Below, piece by piece: positions 49,360 to 59,348 of a DNA stretch of 64,000 nucleotides; within the stretch, counting starts at the first letter, position 1, and the number at the start of each line of letters is the position of its first letter. Below the pieces are notes generated by a model. It was not told where the DNA came from. It worked only from the letters and a program-made list of their open reading frames with translations, and searched no databases. Source of the DNA: JBAYIE01 sp041665785 (lineage in GTDB: Bacteria; Bacteroidota; Bacteroidia; UKL13-3); the NCBI GenBank assembly GCA_041665785.1, contig JBAYIE010000008.1:1-64000 (forward strand). The letters are read 5' to 3'. Made by a program: the position numbers and the translations under genes.

Positions 49360-50571
49360 ATGCCGAATCAAGACGATATAATCAATGCCCATGAGGATGA
49401 TCTGGTAAGTGAATACACTACCCTGAATCTGGGACCCACGCATCCCGCCACACATGGTATTTTCCAGAATGTTTTAACCATGGACGGAGAACGAATTGTA
49501 GATGCTGTACAAACAGTCGGATACATTCACCGTGCATTCGAAAAAATTGCCGAGCGCAGACCGTATTATCAAATAACACCACTTACTGATCGCCTGAATT
49601 ATTGCTCCTCTCCCATCAACAATATGGGTTGGCATATGACCGTAGAAAAGTTATTGGGTGTGGAATTGCCAAAACGCGCACAATACATGCGTGTGATTAT
49701 TATGGAACTGGCCCGGATCTCTGACCATTTGGTATGTAATATGGTCATTGGTGTAGATACAGGTGCATTGACCGGATTTACCTATATGTTTCAATGGCGT
49801 GAAAAGATTTACGACATTTTTGAACATATCTGCGGATCGCGGTTAACCAGCAATATCGGTAGAATTGGCGGTTTAGAGCGCGACTTCAACGATGAAGTTT
49901 ATAAGAAGCTGCGCGCTTTTCTGAAAGAGTTTCCAAAATCATTTCAGGAATTTAGCAACCTGCTCGAACGCAATCGCATTTTCTTTGACCGTGTAGTAGG
50001 TACCGGACCTATTACTGCTGAACGCGCGTTGCAGTACGGTTTTACCGGCCCAAATCTGCGTGCAGCAGGCGTTGATTACGATGTTCGGGTTATGCATCCT
50101 TACAGTTCTTACGAAGATTTTGATTTTATCATTCCGGTTGGTACTAAAGGCGATACCTATGATCGCTTTATGGTTCGTCAACAGGAAATACAGGAGAGTT
50201 TGAAAATTATACATCAGGCATTGGAAAATCTTCCGCAGGGAAAATTCTTTGCCGATGTTCCGGAGTTCTACCTGCCTCCAAAACAGGATGTATACAACAA
50301 TATGGAAGCGCTCATCTGGCACTTTAAAATTGTGATGGGTGAAACGGATGTACCCAAAGGAGAAGTCTATCACAGTGTTGAAGGTGGAAACGGTGAATTG
50401 GGCTTTTATCTCGTGAGCGATGGTGGTCGCGCTCCTTTCCGCCTGCATTTCAGAAGGCCTTGTTTTATTTTCTACCAGGCTTATCCCGAAATGATTCGCG
50501 GAGGTATGTTGAGTGATGCCATCCTGACCATGAGTAGTATGAATGTTATTGCCGGAGAACTCGACGGTTGA
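49360..50571 (+). CDS. nuoD: NADH-quinone oxidoreductase subunit D
   Basis: 49-kDa subunit that with NuoB forms the quinone pocket. 403 residues. The quinone-site His and neighbours are in LGPTHPATHGIF, then VGYIHRAFEKIAERRPY, ELARISDHLVCNM and the C-terminal GGRAPFRLHFRRPCF. The ATG at 49360 is chosen. A TTG four codons earlier would overlap nuoC. Ligands of the ancestral NiFe site are absent, as in all complex I. Confidence 0.97.
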   Translation: MPNQDDIINAHEDDLVSEYTTLNLGPTHPATHGIFQNVLTMDGERIVDAVQTVGYIHRAFEKIAERRPYYQITPLTDRLNYCSSPINNMGWHMTVEKLLGVELPKRAQYMRVIIMELARISDHLVCNMVIGVDTGALTGFTYMFQWREKIYDIFEHICGSRLTSNIGRIGGLERDFNDEVYKKLRAFLKEFPKSFQEFSNLLERNRIFFDRVVGTGPITAERALQYGFTGPNLRAAGVDYDVRVMHPYSSYEDFDFIIPVGTKGDTYDRFMVRQQEIQESLKIIHQALENLPQGKFFADVPEFYLPPKQDVYNNMEALIWHFKIVMGETDVPKGEVYHSVEGGNGELGFYLVSDGGRAPFRLHFRRPCFIFYQAYPEMIRGGMLSDAILTMSSMNVIAGELDG

Positions 50572-50590
50572 TTAATTAATGATAGTGACG

Positions 50591-51145
50591 ATGAGTGAAA
50601 CAAATACACCCGACCGGGTTCAGTTCAGCGAGGAATCCGAAAAACTGATTCGCAGTCTGATGACCCGTTATCCGGAAGGAAAACATAAATCTGCCCTGTT
50701 ACCTGCCCTGCATATTGCACAGGCCGAATTCAACGGCTGGCTGAGTGTACCGGTAATGGATAAGGTTGCAGAAATTCTGAATATCCAACCGATTGAAGTT
50801 TATGAAGTGGCTTCCTTCTACAGTATGTTTAACCTGAAACCGGTTGGAACCTGTCTGATTGAAGTTTGTCGTACCAGTTCCTGCTGGCTGCGCGGTGCAA
50901 ATGATGTGGTAGCTCATCTCGAAAAACGATTAGGAATAAAGGTTGGTGAAACAACGATTGATGGTAAATTCTCGCTCAAAACGGTTGAATGTCTCGGATC
51001 CTGTGGCACTGCACCCATGTTGCAAATTGGCGAACAGTACCATGAAAACCTGACGTTGGACAAACTGGATGATATTCTGGAATCGCATAAGTCTATGACA
51101 AAACACAGTACCTATTTCGATCATACTACTTTCCGTAAAAACTAA
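50591..51145 (+). CDS. nuoE: NADH-quinone oxidoreductase subunit E
   Basis: 24-kDa subunit of the NADH dehydrogenase module, binding a 2Fe-2S cluster (N1a). 184 residues. The four ligands are seen as CRTSSC and ECLGSCGTAPM. The N-terminal helical domain contains KHKSALLPALHIAQAEFNGW. ATG at 50591 (MSETNTPD) is preferred; an ATG four codons earlier (50579) is also possible. Its presence with nuoF indicates a true NADH-oxidising enzyme. Confidence 0.95.
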   Translation: MSETNTPDRVQFSEESEKLIRSLMTRYPEGKHKSALLPALHIAQAEFNGWLSVPVMDKVAEILNIQPIEVYEVASFYSMFNLKPVGTCLIEVCRTSSCWLRGANDVVAHLEKRLGIKVGETTIDGKFSLKTVECLGSCGTAPMLQIGEQYHENLTLDKLDDILESHKSMTKHSTYFDHTTFRKN

Positions 51146-51148
51146 ATC

Positions 51149-52510
51149 ATGGGAAGACAACTCTTACTCGAACATATCAATAAACCAGGCATTCAATTGT
51201 ATGAAGGATACCGTGCAAACGGAGGTTATGCATCAGTAGAAAAAGCACTGAAGCAAATGACTCCCGAAGCGGTTGTAGATGAAGTAAAAAAATCGGGATT
51301 GCGCGGACGAGGTGGCGCCGGATTTCCTACCGGAATGAAATGGAGTTTCCTGGCCAAACCTGAAGGGGTTGCGCGTTATCTGGTTTGCAATGCTGATGAA
51401 TCAGAACCGGGAACCTTTAAAGACCGGTATCTCATGGAGTTTATTCCTCATCTGTTGATCGAGGGTATGATTACTTCCAGTTATGCCTTAGGTGCCAATA
51501 CTTCCTATATTTATATCCGGGGTGAATATTTTTATCTCGTTCGGATTCTCGAAAAGGCAATTGCTGAAGCATATGCAAATGGCTGGTTAGGTAAAAATAT
51601 TTTAGGTACCGGTTTTTCACATGATTTGTATGTGCATCCCGGAGCCGGTGCTTATATCTGCGGAGAAGAAACAGCTTTGCTAGAGTCACTGGAAGGCAAG
51701 CGGGGAAATCCGCGGATCAAACCTCCTTTCCCTGCAATTAAAGGCTTGTACGATTGCCCAACTGTTGTTAATAATGTAGAAACCATTGCTTCTGTTGTTC
51801 CAATCGTTAACGAAGGCGGAGATGCGTACGCAAAGATTGGCATTGGCCGTTCTACCGGAACCAAATTGATTTCAGCGTCAGGTCATATCAACAAACCGGG
51901 CGTTTACGAAATAGAAATGGGTTTGCCTGTCGAGGAGTTCATTTTCAGTGATCAGTATTGCGGTGGCATTTTAAATGGTAAAAAGTTAAAAGCTGTAGTA
52001 GCCGGAGGATCTTCAGTACCAATTTTACCTGCCGACCTGATTCTTAAAACGGCGAATGGCGAACCGCGTCTGATGACCTATGAAAGCTTGGCCGATGGCG
52101 GATTTGCATCCGGTACCATGTTAGGTTCGGGTGGATTTATTGTAATGGATGAAAGCACCAGCATCGTAAAAAACCTGTTTACTTTTGCCCGTTTCTACCA
52201 TCACGAAAGTTGCGGACAATGCAGTCCGTGCCGCGAAGGAACAGCCTGGATGGAAAAAATCCTGCACCGCTTGATTGATGGTGAAGGTACCTTGGAAGAC
52301 ATCGATTTGCTTTGGGATATACAAAGCAAAATAGAAGGCAATACCATTTGTCCGCTCGGCGATGCTGCAGCATGGCCCGTTGCCAGTGCAATCCGTCACT
52401 TCCGTTCAGAATTTGAGGAATATGTGAAGCATCCTTCGCAGGTGCGCGATATCAAATATTATTTTCATTGTAACAATTTAGACCCCGCTGTAGCTTACAG
52501 CAGCTTATAA
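51149..52510 (+). CDS. nuoF: NADH-quinone oxidoreductase subunit F
   Basis: 51-kDa subunit with FMN, the NADH site and cluster N3. 453 residues. The NADH-binding loop is LRGRGGAGFPTGMKW, the FMN region GAGAYICGEETALLESLEGK, and the 4Fe-4S ligands ESCGQCSPCREG plus a later Cys in NTICPLGDAA. Four bases after nuoE and one base before nuoG. Confidence 0.97.
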   Translation: MGRQLLLEHINKPGIQLYEGYRANGGYASVEKALKQMTPEAVVDEVKKSGLRGRGGAGFPTGMKWSFLAKPEGVARYLVCNADESEPGTFKDRYLMEFIPHLLIEGMITSSYALGANTSYIYIRGEYFYLVRILEKAIAEAYANGWLGKNILGTGFSHDLYVHPGAGAYICGEETALLESLEGKRGNPRIKPPFPAIKGLYDCPTVVNNVETIASVVPIVNEGGDAYAKIGIGRSTGTKLISASGHINKPGVYEIEMGLPVEEFIFSDQYCGGILNGKKLKAVVAGGSSVPILPADLILKTANGEPRLMTYESLADGGFASGTMLGSGGFIVMDESTSIVKNLFTFARFYHHESCGQCSPCREGTAWMEKILHRLIDGEGTLEDIDLLWDIQSKIEGNTICPLGDAAAWPVASAIRHFRSEFEEYVKHPSQVRDIKYYFHCNNLDPAVAYSSL

Positions 52511-52511
52511 G

Positions 52512-53477
52512 ATGGCGAAAGTAACCATAGACGGAATTGAAATTGAAGTGCCTGATGGCACGACAATTCTTCAGGCTGCCCGCATGATAGGCCCTGAAGT
52601 AGCACCTCCTACCATGTGCTATTATTCGAAATTGAAAAATAGCGGTGGTTACTGCCGCAGTTGTCTGGTTGAAGTAACCAAAGGATCAGAGAAAGATCCA
52701 CGTCCTATGCCCAAATTGGTGGCATCGTGCCGAACAGCTGTAATGGATGGAATGGTGGTTGGAAATACTACTTCTAAAAAAGTAATTGAAGCCAGGGCCA
52801 GTGTGGTTGAATTTCTGTTGCTCAATCATCCTCTTGATTGTCCGGTTTGCGATCAGGCCGGCGAATGTCATTTGCAGGATCTCAGTTACGAACACGGGAA
52901 TTATAAAACACGTACTGAATTTGAGCGCCGCACATTTGAGAAGCTGGATATAGGTCAGAACATTCAATTGCATATGACGCGCTGCATTTTGTGTTACCGC
53001 TGTGTAAAGGTAGCCGAACAAATTACAGACGGACGCGTACATGGTGTAATGAACCGCGGTGATCTATCTGAGATTTCAACTTATGTAACTGAAGCTATCG
53101 ACAACGATTTCTCCGGTAATATGATTGATGTGTGTCCGGTGGGTGCATTAACTGATAAAACGTTCCGTTTCAAAAGCCGTGTGTGGTTTACCAAACCGGT
53201 AGATGCCCACCGCGATTGCGATAAATGTTCGGGTAAGGTTGTTTTGTGGTACAAAGGCGATGATGTACTTCGGGTAACCGGAAGAAAAGATCAGTGGGGC
53301 GAAGTGGAAGAATTTATCTGCAATACCTGCCGTTTCGATAAAAAACAAACCAGCGACTGGACGATTGAAGGAGTGCGTGAGATCAACCGGCATTCGGTAA
53401 TCTCTGCCAACAAATACACCAAACTGGTTAAGCCCAAAGAATTTACCCTGAACGATATTAAAGCCATCACCGAATAA
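52512..53477 (+). CDS. nuoG: NADH-quinone oxidoreductase subunit G, short form
   Basis: 321 residues, against about 700-900 for E. coli-type NuoG. The N-terminal cluster region is complete: N1b ligands Cys36, 48, 51 and 73; N5 ligands in HPLDCPVCDQAGECH; N4 ligands in MTRCILCYRC plus VCPVGAL. The molybdopterin-type domain is missing. Where N7-type proteins have CxxCxxxC-x27-C, this one has CDKC (236-239), 30 residues, then CNTC (270-273), a possible remodelled four-Cys metal site. A short NuoG is usual in Bacteroidota. The stop overlaps the nuoH ATG by one base. Confidence 0.94.
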   Translation: MAKVTIDGIEIEVPDGTTILQAARMIGPEVAPPTMCYYSKLKNSGGYCRSCLVEVTKGSEKDPRPMPKLVASCRTAVMDGMVVGNTTSKKVIEARASVVEFLLLNHPLDCPVCDQAGECHLQDLSYEHGNYKTRTEFERRTFEKLDIGQNIQLHMTRCILCYRCVKVAEQITDGRVHGVMNRGDLSEISTYVTEAIDNDFSGNMIDVCPVGALTDKTFRFKSRVWFTKPVDAHRDCDKCSGKVVLWYKGDDVLRVTGRKDQWGEVEEFICNTCRFDKKQTSDWTIEGVREINRHSVISANKYTKLVKPKEFTLNDIKAITE

Positions 53478-54502
53478 TGGATTGGAGTATACTTCTCGAT
53501 AAAACCGTTCTCATCCTCATCATTTTTTTGGTGAGTCTGGGGATCGCCGCCTATTCAACATACGGAGAACGTAAAGTTGCGGCTTTTTTACAAGATCGTA
53601 TTGGCCCGGATCGTGCTGGCCCATTTGGCATATTACAACCATTGGCCGATGGAATGAAAATGTTCATGAAAGAAGAAATCATTCCCAATGCTTCCAACAA
53701 ATTCCTGTTTATTCTGGCTCCCTGTCTTTTTATGATGACATCGCTGATGACGAGTGCCATTATTCCCTGGGGCAAATCGTTCAATTTCGGCGGGCATGAA
53801 TTTAGCCTGCAGGTTGCTGATTTGAATGTTGGAATCCTATATCTGTTTGCTGTTGTTTCTATCGGTGGTTACGGTATCATGATAGGTGGATGGTCGTCCA
53901 ACAATAAATTTGCATTGTTGGGTGCCTTGCGCGCTTCCTCACAAATGATCAGTTACGAACTGGCCATGGGGATGTCGCTGGTAGCCCTGCTTCTTTATAA
54001 CAATACACTGAGCTTACGCGAAATTGTAGATGCACAGGCAGGCTTTCACTGGAATGTGTTCTATCAACCGCTGGGTTTTTTAATCTTCATGATCACTGCA
54101 TTTGCCGAATGCAATCGTGCTCCGTTTGATTTACCCGAAAGTGAATCGGAGTTGGTAGGGGGATATCACACCGAATACAGTTCCATGAAATTGGGTTTGT
54201 ACCTGTTTGCTGAATACATTAACATGTTTATTTCTTCGGCAATCATTGCTTCTCTTTATTTTGGAGGATACCATTTCCCGGGTCTCGATAACCTTGATTT
54301 GCCGCAAAATATTGCTGCCTTACTGAGTGTAATGGTTCTCTTTGGCAAAATTATTTTCTTTATCTTTTTCTTTATGTGGGTTCGCTGGACCCTGCCCCGC
54401 TTCCGTTACGATCAACTGATGCGCCTGGGCTGGAAGGTTTTGATCCCTTTGTCAATTCTAAACGTATTGCTTACCGGAGGATGGTTAACTTTTATGAAAT
54501 AA
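53477..54502 (+). CDS. nuoH: NADH-quinone oxidoreductase subunit H
   Basis: Membrane subunit linking the peripheral arm to the proton pumps and forming part of the quinone channel. 341 residues, eight or more spans. Conserved parts are YGERKVAAFLQDRIGPDRAG, LQPLADGMKMFMKEEIIPN, AECNRAPFDLPESESELVGG and the acidic HTEYSSMKLGLYLFAEY. Starts one base inside the nuoG stop. A 30-base gap precedes nuoI. Confidence 0.97.
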   Translation: MDWSILLDKTVLILIIFLVSLGIAAYSTYGERKVAAFLQDRIGPDRAGPFGILQPLADGMKMFMKEEIIPNASNKFLFILAPCLFMMTSLMTSAIIPWGKSFNFGGHEFSLQVADLNVGILYLFAVVSIGGYGIMIGGWSSNNKFALLGALRASSQMISYELAMGMSLVALLLYNNTLSLREIVDAQAGFHWNVFYQPLGFLIFMITAFAECNRAPFDLPESESELVGGYHTEYSSMKLGLYLFAEYINMFISSAIIASLYFGGYHFPGLDNLDLPQNIAALLSVMVLFGKIIFFIFFFMWVRWTLPRFRYDQLMRLGWKVLIPLSILNVLLTGGWLTFMK

Positions 54503-54532
54503 TTGAATTAACCACAAGAAAAAAAATCATCT

Positions 54533-55096
54533 ATGCAAGCATTAACCAACCGATCTAAAGTAGTTTCCAATCATAAACTCAACTGGATAGAAAGCCTGTA
54601 TTTACCGGCTATTTTTCAGGGAATGGTGATTACTTTTAAGCACTTGTTTAAGAAAGCAGCTACTGTACGCTATCCTGAACAAAAAAGAGATATAGCACCG
54701 GTATACCGGGGTTTACACGTATTGAAACGCGATGCTCAGGGACGTGAAAACTGTACGGCTTGCGGTTTATGTGCAGTGGCTTGTCCGGCTGAAGCGATCA
54801 CAATGGATGCTGCAGAGCGCAAAAAAGGCGAAGAACATTTGTATCGCGAAGAGAAATATGCAGCCAAATACGAAATCAATATGTTGCGCTGTATCTTTTG
54901 CGGATTGTGCGAAGAAGCTTGTCCGAAAGACGCTATTTACCTCACCGATCGTTTAGTTAAACCGGAGTATTTCCGCGATGATTTTATTTATGGCAAAGAC
55001 AAACTGCTCGAAGGAATCAAACCGGAAGAACGTATCGATATCAGTAAGCGAAAGAAAAATTACGAGATGAATCCTTCACCTGAACATACCCGTTAA
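54533..55096 (+). CDS. nuoI: NADH-quinone oxidoreductase subunit I
   Basis: Ferredoxin-like subunit with two 4Fe-4S clusters (N6a, N6b). 187 residues. The two motifs are NCTACGLCAVACPAEAI and RCIFCGLCEEACPKDAI. An N-terminal amphipathic region (ESLYLPAIFQGMVITFKHLF) contacts the membrane arm. The spacer between motifs is standard. Confidence 0.97.
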   Translation: MQALTNRSKVVSNHKLNWIESLYLPAIFQGMVITFKHLFKKAATVRYPEQKRDIAPVYRGLHVLKRDAQGRENCTACGLCAVACPAEAITMDAAERKKGEEHLYREEKYAAKYEINMLRCIFCGLCEEACPKDAIYLTDRLVKPEYFRDDFIYGKDKLLEGIKPEERIDISKRKKNYEMNPSPEHTR

Positions 55097-55109
55097 TCGA
55101 ATTGAACCC

Positions 55110-55607
55110 ATGAGTCAGATAATATTCCTTCTTCTTTCCCTGGTTACGGTTGTGACAGCTTTGTTGGTTGTTTTTGCCAAAAATCCCATGTACAGTGTAT
55201 TGTCGCTTATTGCCTGCTTTTTCACCATTGCCGGTCATTATATTCTTTTGAGTGCACAATTTTTAGCAATTGTACATCTGATTGTATATGCAGGAGCCAT
55301 TATGGTCTTATTCCTGTTTGTGGTGATGTTGTTAAACCTGAATGCCGAATCAGAACCTGTTAAATCGAACCGTTTACGCATAGCTGCAGTTATTTCAGCA
55401 GGACTGCTTCTGCTTACTTTCCTGGCAGCGTTGAAATCAACCATGCCGGCAGTGTTTGCATCTCCTCTTAAAGCTGATCTTGGAAGTGTTCAACAAGTTG
55501 GTCAATTGTTGTTTACCGATTTTCTGCTGCCGTTTGAAGTATCCTCCATCCTGTTTCTCTCTGCCATGATTGGCGCAGTGGTACTGGCTAAAAAAGAAAA
55601 AAGATAA
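55110..55607 (+). CDS. nuoJ: NADH-quinone oxidoreductase subunit J
   Basis: Membrane subunit, 165 residues, five spans. The conserved segment is FLAIVHLIVYAGAIMVLFLF, containing the Tyr-Ala-Gly-Ala-Ile stretch near the active-deactive transition region. The C-terminal span is SILFLSAMIGAVVLAKKEKR. The stop is separated from the nuoK ATG by one base. Confidence 0.95.
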   Translation: MSQIIFLLLSLVTVVTALLVVFAKNPMYSVLSLIACFFTIAGHYILLSAQFLAIVHLIVYAGAIMVLFLFVVMLLNLNAESEPVKSNRLRIAAVISAGLLLLTFLAALKSTMPAVFASPLKADLGSVQQVGQLLFTDFLLPFEVSSILFLSAMIGAVVLAKKEKR

Positions 55608-55608
55608 T

Positions 55609-55929
55609 ATGGAAACATTTATACAATCCATTCCGCACAACTGGTACCTGATCTTGTCTACCCTTCTGTTTTGCATCGGAGTGATGGGCGTATTGTTCCG
55701 GCGCAATGCCATCATCATGCTGATGTGCATTGAATTGATGTTGAATGCAGTGAACTTGTTGCTTGTGTCGTTTTCGACTTATAGCGGCAACAACGACGGA
55801 CAAGTATTTGTATTTTTTATCATGGTGGTGGCTGCAGCTGAGGTGGCGGTGGGATTAGCTCTGCTGATCAGTATCTATCGCAATGTAGCCAGTACAGATA
55901 TCAATGTGCTCAATAAATTAAAAGGATAA
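55609..55929 (+). CDS. nuoK: NADH-quinone oxidoreductase subunit K
   Basis: Smallest pump-side membrane subunit, 106 residues, three spans. Conserved acidic residues in proton transfer lie in MLMCIELMLNAVNLLLVSFS and AAAEVAVGLALLISIYRN. The ATG at 55609 (METFIQSIPHNW) is the family start. The longer frame upstream overlaps nuoJ. Confidence 0.96.
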   Translation: METFIQSIPHNWYLILSTLLFCIGVMGVLFRRNAIIMLMCIELMLNAVNLLLVSFSTYSGNNDGQVFVFFIMVVAAAEVAVGLALLISIYRNVASTDINVLNKLKG

Positions 55930-55953
55930 CCAACCGAATAAACCTTCATCATT

Positions 55954-57882
55954 GTGACTGAACCTTTTTTAAGCGACGTAAATTTAGTGGTTCCCGGTAT
56001 GCTGATTCCGCTATTGCCCCTGGCCGGGTTTCTGATCACCGGATTGTTGGGAAAATTTTTACCCAAATCAGTTAACGGCTGGATTGCAACCCTCAGCATT
56101 CTGGCATCTTTCATCTGTTCGGTGCTGGTCTTCCAGCGTCTTGATCCGGAACATTCAGTCAATATTGACCTTTTCACCTGGTTTAACCTGAGCAATTTGC
56201 ATATCAGTTTCGGATTGCTTATAGATCCGCTCACGGTGGTTATGTTGCTGGTGGTGACCGGAGTTGGATTTCTGATTCATCTGTATTCTTTAGGTTATAT
56301 GCACCATGACGAAGGGTTTACACGCTTTTTCGCATACCTCAACCTGTTCATCTTCTTTATGCTCATGCTTGTCATGGGCAGCAATTACCTCGTCATGTTC
56401 ATTGGTTGGGAAGGTGTAGGTCTGTGTTCATACCTTCTTATTGGATTCTGGTTTAAAAACGATGCGTTTAATGATGCCGCTAAAAAAGCATTCATCATGA
56501 ACCGGATCGGTGATTTGGGATTTTTGTTGGGCATGTTTTTAATGCTCTTTCATTTTGGTTCGCTTGATTTTGATACAGTGGCAACACAAGCTGCAGGTTT
56601 GGGTTCAAACCAAACATTGGTTATTGCTATTACACTCTTGTTATTTATAGGAGCAACCGGCAAATCTGCTCAATTGCCTTTGTATACCTGGCTACCGGAT
56701 GCTATGGCCGGCCCAACTCCTGTATCGGCACTCATCCATGCGGCAACCATGGTAACCGCCGGTATCTATATGATTGTTCGTTCCAATGTTTTATTTGCAT
56801 TGGCTCCGGCAACTTTAACGGTTATTTTAATCGTGGGTGTGGCTACTTCAGTTTTTGCTGCGGTTATCGGATTGATGCAAAACGATATCAAAAAAGTACT
56901 GGCATATTCTACGGTGTCGCAATTGGGTTTAATGTTTGCTGCGCTTGGGCTGGGGGCTTTTTCAAGCGGTATGTTCCATGTAGTGACACACGCTTTCTTC
57001 AAAGCGTTGTTATTCCTCGGTGCAGGGAGTGTGATCCATGCATTAAGCGGTGAACAGGACATCCGGAAAATGGGTGGCTTGCGGAAATTAATCCCTATTA
57101 CTTACTGGACTTTCCTTTTGGCTTCCCTTGCGATTTCTGGTGTACCTTTTCTCTCGGGATTTTTCTCCAAAGACGAAATTCTGGCACATGCATTTGAACA
57201 TAGTAAATTAGTTTGGGTGATTCTTTCGGCAAGTTCACTGTTGACCGCATTTTACATGTTCCGCTTGGTATACCTCACCTTTTTCAATAATTTCAGAGGA
57301 AGCGAAGAAACCAAAAAGCATATTCACGAATCGCCGTGGACCATGACTTTTCCATTGATCATCCTTTGTATTTTATCGATTGTTGGCGGATACCTCGGAT
57401 TGCCTGAAGTGCTAAGTCACACACATTTATTCGGAAATTACCTTTCATCTGTTACCGAAGGTTCAAAGGCTTATCTGGCCGAAACCGGACCTGTCAGTCA
57501 CAGTACCGAAATAACGTTGATGGTGTTTGCCGGCCTTGCAGCTATTGCAGCCATCTGGTATGCCCGTAAAAATTATCTGGTACAGCACCAGTTACCTGAA
57601 GCAGATGTTCAGTTAACCGGTTACCGTAAATGGATTTACAACAAGTTTTTTGTTGATGAATTTTATGAAAAATTTATTGTGAAGCCAGTTCAACTCTTGT
57701 CGGATCTGTTCCTGGTAGTGATTGATAAATTGGTGGTGGATCTGATCGTGAGTGCTGCAGCGTGGTTTATTGGATTATCCGGACGTACGTTGAGGCTCTT
57801 ACAAACCGGAAATACAGGCTTCTATTTGTTTGCCATGGTCTTTGGTATGATTCTATTATTTGTAATTCAACTGTTCATTTGA
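55954..57882 (+). CDS. nuoL: NADH-quinone oxidoreductase subunit L
   Basis: Distal antiporter-like pump subunit with the long lateral helix. 642 residues. The antiporter core shows FIGWEGVGLCSYLLIGFWF, GKSAQLPLYTWLPDAMAGPT, VSALIHAATMVTAGIY and the broken helix with KKVLAYSTVSQLGLM. The C-terminal region beyond residue 560 forms the lateral helix and final span. It starts at GTG (55954). The stop TGA shares one base with the nuoM ATG. Confidence 0.97.
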   Translation: MTEPFLSDVNLVVPGMLIPLLPLAGFLITGLLGKFLPKSVNGWIATLSILASFICSVLVFQRLDPEHSVNIDLFTWFNLSNLHISFGLLIDPLTVVMLLVVTGVGFLIHLYSLGYMHHDEGFTRFFAYLNLFIFFMLMLVMGSNYLVMFIGWEGVGLCSYLLIGFWFKNDAFNDAAKKAFIMNRIGDLGFLLGMFLMLFHFGSLDFDTVATQAAGLGSNQTLVIAITLLLFIGATGKSAQLPLYTWLPDAMAGPTPVSALIHAATMVTAGIYMIVRSNVLFALAPATLTVILIVGVATSVFAAVIGLMQNDIKKVLAYSTVSQLGLMFAALGLGAFSSGMFHVVTHAFFKALLFLGAGSVIHALSGEQDIRKMGGLRKLIPITYWTFLLASLAISGVPFLSGFFSKDEILAHAFEHSKLVWVILSASSLLTAFYMFRLVYLTFFNNFRGSEETKKHIHESPWTMTFPLIILCILSIVGGYLGLPEVLSHTHLFGNYLSSVTEGSKAYLAETGPVSHSTEITLMVFAGLAAIAAIWYARKNYLVQHQLPEADVQLTGYRKWIYNKFFVDEFYEKFIVKPVQLLSDLFLVVIDKLVVDLIVSAAAWFIGLSGRTLRLLQTGNTGFYLFAMVFGMILLFVIQLFI

Positions 57883-59330
57883 TGATAACGCTAAGCTTAC
57901 TCTTCTTCCCTTTGCTGGCTGCAGTGCTGGTTTTATTAGCAGGGAATAAATATGCCTCCCGGGTGGCACTTGGCCTTGCTCTGGTTGAAGCAGCATTAAC
58001 TTGTTATGTATTTTCCTTGTATAAATCTGCCGGTTCTGATGCATTTTATTTTTACAGGGAATGGATTTCAGATCCTAAAATTAGTTTTCATTTAGCCATC
58101 GACGGGTTGAGTTTGTTGATGATCGCATTAACCAATGTGTTGCTTCCGCTGATTATTTTATCTGCATTTAACCGCGACATTAAAAACAAAAAGGGCTATT
58201 TCTCGCTGATGTTGTTTATGCAGTTTGCACTGGTGGGTGTATTTATGGCCATGGATGGCCTCCTGTATTATATTTTCTGGGAACTGGCACTCATTCCCAT
58301 TTATTTCATCGCCTTGCGCTGGGGTGGTCAAAACCGTGTTTCGGTGACCTTGAAATTCTTTATCTATACTCTCGCCGGAAGCTTGCTGATGCTTTTTGGA
58401 TTTATTGCTTTGTATTGGTATAGCCCTGCACACTCCTTTGATATCCGTGATCTTTACAACAATACTATTTGCAGCTGCAAACAAGGTTGGCTGTTTTGGT
58501 TGTTCTTTCTGGCCTTTGCCATCAAAATTCCCATTGTACCCTTTCATACGTGGCAGGCCGATACGTATCGCGAGTCGCCGACACAAGGCACTATGTTGCT
58601 GGCCGGTATAATGCTCAAAATGGGAACCTATTCACTGATCCGCTGGTTATTGCCGGTATTGCCGCATGGAGTGGCAGAATGGGGTCCGTGGGCTATTGCA
58701 TTTTCTGTGATAGGCATTGTATATGCATCCGTTATCGCCATCATGCAACGTGATTTGAAGCGTCTTTTCGCCTTTTCATCGCTTGCACATGTGGGATTGA
58801 TCAGTGCGGGGATTTTTGCCATGAATATTCAGGGATTGCAGGGAAGCGTTGTTCAAATGTTGGCGCATGGTGTAAATGTTGTTGGACTTTTCTTATGCGC
58901 CGATATCATTTTAAACCGAACAAAAACTTTGCAAATAGAGCAATTGGGTGGTATACGTAATCAGGCTCCTCAATTCAATACGTTGTTTATGATTATCGTA
59001 TTGGGTAGCGTTGCCTTGCCTTTGACCAATGGATTTATCGGAGAGTTTTTGTTGCTGTATGGCGTGTATGAATACAATACCTGGCTTTCCGTCTTTGCCG
59101 GTCTCACTATAATTTTAGGAGCTGTTTATATGCTACGCATGTTTCAGAAAACCATGCTCGGTAAGAATAGCGATCAGACCGGGATATTTGAAGATCTCTA
59201 TTGGAACGAGAAAATAGTATTGGGCGTGATTGCTGTTATCATTGTGGTAATGGGAATTTATCCGCAACCGGTATTCGATCTGGCACAACCGGCTCTCGAA
59301 AACATATTAAATAAAGCATTGATTCATTAA
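57882..59330 (+). CDS. nuoM: NADH-quinone oxidoreductase subunit M
   Basis: Second antiporter-like pump subunit, 482 residues and about 14 spans. The key Glu is in YYIFWELALIPIYFIALRWG, the Lys in FAIKIPIVPFHTWQADTYRE, and the discontinuous helix contains RDLKRLFAFSSLAHVGLISA. The start is the ATG at 57882 overlapping the nuoL stop by one base. The frame is open 40 codons further upstream inside nuoL. Confidence 0.97.
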   Translation: MITLSLLFFPLLAAVLVLLAGNKYASRVALGLALVEAALTCYVFSLYKSAGSDAFYFYREWISDPKISFHLAIDGLSLLMIALTNVLLPLIILSAFNRDIKNKKGYFSLMLFMQFALVGVFMAMDGLLYYIFWELALIPIYFIALRWGGQNRVSVTLKFFIYTLAGSLLMLFGFIALYWYSPAHSFDIRDLYNNTICSCKQGWLFWLFFLAFAIKIPIVPFHTWQADTYRESPTQGTMLLAGIMLKMGTYSLIRWLLPVLPHGVAEWGPWAIAFSVIGIVYASVIAIMQRDLKRLFAFSSLAHVGLISAGIFAMNIQGLQGSVVQMLAHGVNVVGLFLCADIILNRTKTLQIEQLGGIRNQAPQFNTLFMIIVLGSVALPLTNGFIGEFLLLYGVYEYNTWLSVFAGLTIILGAVYMLRMFQKTMLGKNSDQTGIFEDLYWNEKIVLGVIAVIIVVMGIYPQPVFDLAQPALENILNKALIH

Positions 59331-59348
59331 TTGATAAACCGAACCTAA

